Of a DNA stretch of 64,000 bases, positions 57,386 through 64,000 are shown in pieces. Positions within the stretch are counted from its first letter, which is position 1. Each line of letters begins with the position of its first letter. Made by a program: the position numbers and the translations under genes. The DNA is from Xylocopa sonorina. Its lineage: Eukaryota; Arthropoda; Insecta; Hymenoptera; Apidae. The stretch is from contig NC_135205.1 of assembly GCF_050948175.1 (NCBI RefSeq), positions 7,043,795-7,107,794 on the forward strand, written 5' to 3'. The notes beneath the pieces are model-generated. The model was given only the letters and a program-made list of their open reading frames with translations, made no database searches and was not told the origin of the DNA.

Positions 57386-60300
57386 GTGGATCTACGATAC
57401 GCATTCGGTACCGTAATGGGACCAGTTTCGCGATTTCATTCGCGATACGTCTGTCCAGCGACATGCTCCGCGCTCTCATCCCGTAACTCTGCCGGGATTT
57501 AACACCCGTACACGCGAAATTTTACCTTCGTTCGCCGACTCCGCTCCTCTGCGCGAATCTTTCTTTTTCCATAATCGTGAGAAACGCGAGAACCGAGAAA
57601 CAAAGGTTTTTTTACGAATTTTTACGAACGCGATCATGAGAAAGAATTGAGAACGCTGGTGACCCCTGAGTAATGGTAACCTCCTTAATTGACTCATTTA
57701 CTCGGTGTACACGATAGTACGGGAAATGTTGCAATATTCGTGGAACGTGTAGGAATATTAATCACGGTAGTATGCTGGTTTTAAGTGGGAGGGTAATGTT
57801 ACTAGGAAATTGCTCGAGAATTACGTCTCTGAATCAGCCCGAAGAAGAAGTTTAACGCGCGCAACTAGCGCAGGGAGTACCAGTACGGGATTCGAAAGGT
57901 TCGCCATTCCAACCTTGGAGAACTGGAAACACGACCTTGATGTGGGAATTGCGCAACAGTTCCCCTGCGGGCTGAAGAGGTCATCGGGTAGGTACGATCG
58001 TCGATCACGAGCCATTCTAAATCCCATTCACGCGCGATCGATCGGTGCCCGACGCGTCGCTAGATCTCTCGCGAGTACCTGCCTCCTTATTCGTGGAATT
58101 CGCTTAGCGACGTTCCGATCTACCTTGCCGAGGTTTCTCTCTCGGTTTAACACCTGATTACCGCGTGTAATTAACCGGGACGTTATCTCCTGGCTCCGAC
58201 GATACCTAACTTTCAACCGTGTTCCTCTGCGTTTATCTGCCCGACTATTTCCATCGATCTTGGAAAAAGTCCAATTAAAAAGATAACAAGACCCTCGAGA
58301 AACCACGGCTCGCGAGACACGTTCCTATCTTTATCGATGTCTCTATCGATGCGCTTCGATTTACTCCCGCCAATAACAGATTACGTATCACGCTCGACAG
58401 TGAACATTTACCAAAAGAAACCAGTTATTATATAAACCGTGGATGATTTATTGTTTTACGCAACATTTCACTTCGCGTTTCTCCCACCTGCGCGGGCATT
58501 TCACCTGAAAAAGGAGTGAAAATCTGAAAAAATCTCCCGGAATACTGTCGCGTTTTATCGTCGTACGATCGAAAAACCCTGAAACTCCCGACTAGGAAGG
58601 CTCTCGATGACTTAAGAAAAAAAAAAAAATAATATCGTTAATTCCATTGCAAAACTAACAACGACTCCACTATTCCGATAACCGTACGCAGTTACAGATA
58701 AGATAAGTATCGTTGAAGGGCTGCGCAAATGTTCGTAAATGATGTTGGGAAAGAGCACGAACGTGTAGTTTTACCTCGACTCTGCATTTAATATATTGTA
58801 AGGTGATAAGTGCCGTGATAACCTTCGAGCGCGCATTTTTCTTGTAGACGCCGGGCTTACCGCTGCGAACAAAAGATCGTACCTACACAGACTTTGCTCG
58901 TTTTCGATCGGACACCGTTTATACGAAAATAAAAATATGACACCTGCGAAGGTCGAGACATCGCGCGTTAACTCGGTAACGTTATTGCGAATCCCATTCA
59001 TTCGAGTCCCTCTCGAAGCGCGTTAGTCACGAATTTAAGTATACCAAGCCGAAAAAGCCTGTGTGCTTCGCCGGCTTTAAGGTTCGACGACCCGTGGAAC
59101 CTCCGCGTATTTCTGTTATTAGTCTGTCAAACCGTACTCGCCCACGTAGATGCGATCCAGAAAAACTTTCATTACGCACCCCGCCCCTATGTATCTTTGT
59201 ACTGTTTTCTTTTAGCCAACAGAAATAATCCAACCGAAAACAATTTCGCTTGAAGTTTAATCCCGCCCGCTCATCGTACTACGATAACGATCTTCGAAAT
59301 CGTCGTTAAATAGTTGACGACTTTACCGAGAAAAAAAGGAAAAAAAAACAGATAAAAATTGTCACGTTTCCGAATACTTATGAATAATCGCTAAATTATG
59401 TAAACGCGTAATCTACCGCAGATTATATAACAGCCATAATCGACTACGATAAGCCATTACTCACACAATTGCAGGGAATGCATCGTCGAGTACATTAATC
59501 ACAGAGGTATAATAAACTCTACTCGAGGACCATGATCAACGAACGTGTGACGCACCCCGCTGAGTTGCTTTGCGATTGCATGTGATTAATAGAGGAAACC
59601 TTGAAAATATTTTAACATCTATTGCCCGTTATCATTATTAATTATTATTACTGTTATTATTGCACGGTAAAAATGATCGTTTCTTCAATCCAGTATCGCG
59701 GTACTACGCGTTCGAAAGAAGGAATTACAAAATCCATTGAATCAGCTGTGCAAACAGAGCGACACTTTTACGCTGGAATTAAGACGTACAGACGCAACAA
59801 AGAGTATACAACGCCTGATTGGGCCAGTAAACAATAGTAATGCTCACTCGGATCGAGTTTACGCAATCTTGATTCAACAAACTCGAAGAAAGTTTAGTTA
59901 AATACTCAATTACGATGGCTCTCGATACTTTTAGCCAACCGTAAAATTTCCACTCGCTTTAGAAACGCTTGCGAAACTTGGGAGAAATTTTCTTATATTT
60001 AATCATCTCTTAAGTACATTTCCAATTGTCACGAACGACCAAAACGACTTCTTATTGCTCAACGCCTTCGAGATTACATATGCTCCTCTTCGTGGAAGAA
60101 GTCACGGACGCTTTGTATTTTTGGTAGAGCGCTTTGTAGGAGGGAAACAGATAAAAAAAAAAAAGTCGACCGTCGCCAAACGACGGTTATAAAGACTGCT
60201 CGTAGCGGACTAAACGTAGACCCAGTGTACCGTTACGGATGTAAAAATACAGAAAATGTTCAACTACACGCCATGTGCTCGGAACAGTAAAAATTACATG

Positions 60301-63300
60301 GGTTATTACGCCAAGATTATGATAGCACTCGCATAACGCTATACGATCTCGTCTTACGGTTTAAAGGGATTTAAGTGATCATTTTTGTTCTTAGCGGAAT
60401 ATATTAATTCGCGTCTAAACAGAATTGCTTAACGAAACTCCTTGCTTGTGGTAACGCGTGTATAAAGTGATCTGGCAATGAAAGAAGAACGAGAAATGAT
60501 GGAGAACGGAAAATTACAAACGACTCGCGAAGAAGACTAGGCAGGATTGAAAATTAGAAGGGAGCGAGGAACCGCAAAGTTGTGCGGTCTGTAAGCCACC
60601 CCCATTGTTAGCCCCCTTCGATCGGTTGATAATTTTATTCGATACAAGCCTAAAATACAGGTTGCTATTGGCTGGATTCGAAGGAAAAGGGGATTTCTGT
60701 TAGCAGGAAGAAGAGGAGAATGAAATAATTTTCGCTGGCATAGCAGCAAATGTAGCACGGCAAGCTAAGTAATGAAACCTCGGTGCGAGTCTCTCCTCAA
60801 GGGCTGCGTCGACAAGGGGGCCTCGTAAATTTCACGTCATCGCCTGGTGGATTTAAAACCGGTTGGTCAAGTGCCTTCTACGTACGTGACCAGCTGTAGC
60901 TCACGATTTTTACCGCAATTTTCATATCGTTCATAACAAACCAGCCGCGATTACCCGCAGTAAGTCCTGGCCGTAACGAATCGACCGCTTAAGCGTGAAT
61001 TATTTATTAGCCATCGCATTCAAACTAACTTCAAGCTGAATACGAAACAATTTTACGCGAAAAGACCGATCAAATTCCCCGCTTCCTTGCTCGAACAATG
61101 GAAGCTTCTCGAGTCGTCTGTCAATCTCTCGAAACCGACGAGCAGAAGTGAGAAAAATGATTTTTCTATCTTTAATAACTCGGGAACAGTTCGACGTTCC
61201 GACACGTTTCGGTACACGAAAATCGTACGTGCCGATGTAAGCGGAAGTCGAGAACCCGGGAAACTCGATCGCGAACGAGAAGGCAGCTTCATCGAAATCC
61301 TTGAACTAAAGTTAGAAGATTCAATCGGTGGTTTTATACGCGAGAAATTCCGCTTCCCGTAATACCGAGCGCTATTCTCTCCCGGACAAGAACGGAAGTT
61401 TTTCATGCGTGGCACGCAGACGTTTCTCCGGTCGAAACGGCCGAAAACTATTTTGAATTCAAGGACCATGATCCGTTGCCTTCCACGGGTCACCGTCGTG
61501 ATAAAGTATCAACAAAAGCTGTAGACCAACGCTGGTCTAAAAAAAAAAAGAGAGAAGAAGAAAAAAAAACCAGTCGGAAATTTCTTGACCATCGACACGG
61601 TTATTTGAAGCGTAGATTCTATCTGCTGGCCATTAAAGCAGTTAGATTGCTACACTCTGTTCTTAGAAAATTGCCTCAATTTCTATCAGCCGTCATTTAA
61701 AGACAGTTACATTAAGTTACATTTACATAAGATTAATATTATCACGGAATTACTATGCATAACTTTTAACATTCCTTATAACGCACAACTCATTTTGCGC
61801 AACTGAATTGAATCCTACTTAAAACGCTCCAAATAATTACAGGTCAGACGGTCGGCAATTAAAAATACGACGGATCAACTACGATGAATATTTAAACTTG
61901 ACTTTATTGTAACCGCAATCGGTAGTACATCGAATTTGAAATATCCAACGTCGAGTAGATTGATTCTAACCCGCATTGCTCGTCGTGACCCACTGTTCCG
62001 ATCTATCTCACGAGTCTAACAGATCCGAAATTACACGGGTGCCTTTTGTCGTCTCGAGCTACGAATTAAGGCTCCGCAGCAACCACCATGACGCATACAC
62101 AAATGAAACGGTCTCGTTTCCACGAAACAAATTGTGAACCGATTGTTCATGAAGATTGACGTAAGAATGAGTAAGCTATTGGTTTGATTGGCTAGGTTAC
62201 TAGGGGAAGATCATTCTGTGTGCGGTGTGAAATAAAATGTAGTTCGAACAAGTTTTACCTTTCGGGAAAGTTCAGTTTAACGTTCGTCGAATGCACGTGG
62301 ATCATTGATTCGGATTATGCTAAACTACGAAACGTCTAAAACCTGTAGAATCGCGTGACAAAAGTATTAAACTACCAAGTTGAACGTGTAATGTTCTTGC
62401 ACAAATTTTGAGCACGAATTAATAATTTCTATGTAAATGTATTTAATGCGAACGCCCATTAAACTAGTGTTTAAACTGTATTCCTTCCTTCCCTCAACGT
62501 TTTAGATGAAAATTATTGTACAAATTGCAGCCCAACTTGATGGTTTGATTCCACCGTTTCATTCACTCCCTAGCTACGAACGCTTTAAGTCGATGGAACG
62601 TTAGCTCTCTATCAACGAGAAAATCTGAATGAAGTTAGCTCGCGTGTGAAAGTTTTAACGAAGTCACGGTGAGAAACAGAGAACTCACGGACAAAGTAGA
62701 GAACAGAGACGATCAGTTCCACTGTAGCCAGCTAATAACCAGTCTAATCAATTTCCATGTAAAATCATTTCGATACTTATGCTGATTCCTCCGTTTGCTT
62801 CTAACTAAGTAATTAACTAATAACTCAAACGTTCAAATAACCATTAGCTATGACTATCTTTTATCAGTTTACGACAAGGATTTTCAGTGATTTCGAGTTA
62901 TCCTTTTCTACTCCCTATGTGGCTCCGATCGACCACGTTCCAACGCTGGGAGCAGTTTTGATCGGAGCGATGCGTGATCGATGGCCAAGGAAAACTTTCT
63001 AGCAACGATCGAGTTGTCCCTACTGAAAATGAACGCCTCCGTTCGGCGTTTCCCCATCCGTACTAGCTCGGATTCCAACGCGGCCAAACACGACGATATT
63101 AAGATTCAGTGGGCCAAGTACATACTCGCTGGAGACATACCGGTGGGACTCTGAGCAGCCTGAACACGCACGGTTCATCGACTTCTCCGCGTCGCGCAAC
63201 GTTCCATCGATTCGTCCCTGAGAGCCAGCCAACCAGAACAAACTTCTGTTCGCTGTCCTTCAAAAATTATTCACCTTTAGATTCTACACGGAAAACGATC

Positions 63301-64000
63301 CTCTCCCCCTCTCTTCCTCTCCTTTTCCCTCTACCAGGAGAGTTTCTTATCGCCTAGATACTATCGAGTACAATTTTTTTTATCAAACTAAATTATATGT
63401 TTTGTCCGACTAATTAATCTTAATCGAACCGCTATACGTGGGGGAGGATTCTGCTTAAAAAATTGGTTAAAAATAAGAATACGGAATAAGAGATGAAGTG
63501 TACATGGTTTGTCCCTCCCTCCCTGAGACCCATTAAATTAGTAATTAGATTTAATTGAAGAGGAGATAAACATTGAACAAAGTAGATACACAGTCGTTAA
63601 CGTAAATGACTTCCTCATTCAGTGAGGCATCTAAACAATAATACATTTCATGCTGGTGCTCGATTAAAAGATTATTACGTTATGCTAAGGAGGCTCCAGA
63701 CTTAATGGACTATTGCGCCCGCATTATGTCACATGCGCGCAATGTTTAACAGTGTACCATTGTCGAAAAACAATTTCTTCCCCGGAAAATTGATCGTCGA
63801 TGAAACAAGAATGTAAAAAAAACAAAGGGAAGACCGATGAAAATTAGTGAATCGAGGATGTTCGAGCGGTTTTCGCTTTCGAGTAGTGGGAAAGGAGAAG
63901 GCAGCAGTCCCATTATTAATTCGAGCGCCCAAAAAGGACCGGAAGTCTCACGATCCTCCAGTCTAATGCACACTCCCAAGAGGACAAAGTTTAATTCGAT

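Larger units (their letters stand above)
50961..64000 (-). other. TRIT1: Probable 3' part of TRIT1 first intron (13 kb or more)
   Basis: The exon at 50,960 needs an upstream exon ending in ...SADSMQ with a phase-0 donor. I looked on the minus strand for ATGCAG or ATGCAA followed by GT and for a GxTGxGKS P-loop, and found none up to 64,000. The stretch is therefore read as intron. It contains CT and CA tracts at 51.39 kb and a duplicated 46-base element at 56.45 and 57.34 kb. Open frames such as 53742-54188, 56649-57062 and 55308-55751 show no family resemblance. An upstream neighbouring gene in this stretch cannot be ruled out. Confidence 0.6.

Overview
The window is 64 kb of animal nuclear DNA, most likely from an insect and probably from the order Hymenoptera. 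Four things point that way. One intron-split eukaryotic gene is present. The introns have GT-AG ends. CpG is plainly not depleted (TCGA, CGAT and TTCGAA are everywhere), as in bee, wasp and ant genomes. Purine/pyrimidine microsatellites are abundant. The order is an inference from composition; no search was possible.

The only gene I can support with confidence is a tRNA dimethylallyltransferase (TRIT1/MOD5/MiaA family) on the minus strand. I rebuilt eight exons from the sequence: 50960-50820, 50199-49937, 35791-35656, 19859-19744, 13636-13540, 13122-13009, 12937-12752 and 12651-12523. All reading phases join cleanly and give 393 residues followed by a TGA stop. The protein starts in the window just after the expected SADSMQ segment. 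The ATP/DMAPP P-loop exon and the start codon are therefore probably above 64,000. The visible part carries the YKGLDIITAK and APHHMLDIVDP motifs, GGTNYYIESLLW, the insert domain, GIFQSIGFKEF and a C-terminal C2H2 zinc finger that is itself split by an intron. The enzyme puts an isopentenyl group on A37 of tRNAs that read codons starting with U.

Layout: 1-12,434 is the 3' flank of TRIT1. It is mostly featureless, but has a CpG-rich segment at about 7.1-8.4 kb that may hold the head of another minus-strand gene. 12.5-13.6 kb is a compact cluster of four 3' exons. 13.6-49.9 kb is almost all intron (6.1, 15.8 and 14.1 kb), interrupted by two short exons. 49.9-51.0 kb holds two exons. 51.0-64.0 kb is most easily read as the 3' part of a further very large intron. 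No transposase, reverse transcriptase, tRNA, rRNA or recognisable known microRNA was found.

Inside the long non-coding stretches I see microsatellites, a GAGGC minisatellite, two pairs of short duplicated regulatory-like elements (27.3/28.2 kb and 56.5/57.3 kb), a CRE/octamer cluster at 16.6 kb, a degenerate repeat next to the 49.9 kb exon, and a GC stem enclosing a 22-base A tract at 41.3 kb. Most long open frames here are chance products of CpG-rich, stop-poor DNA. I found no convincing new system; the best leads are the oversized TRIT1 introns and the paired elements in them.
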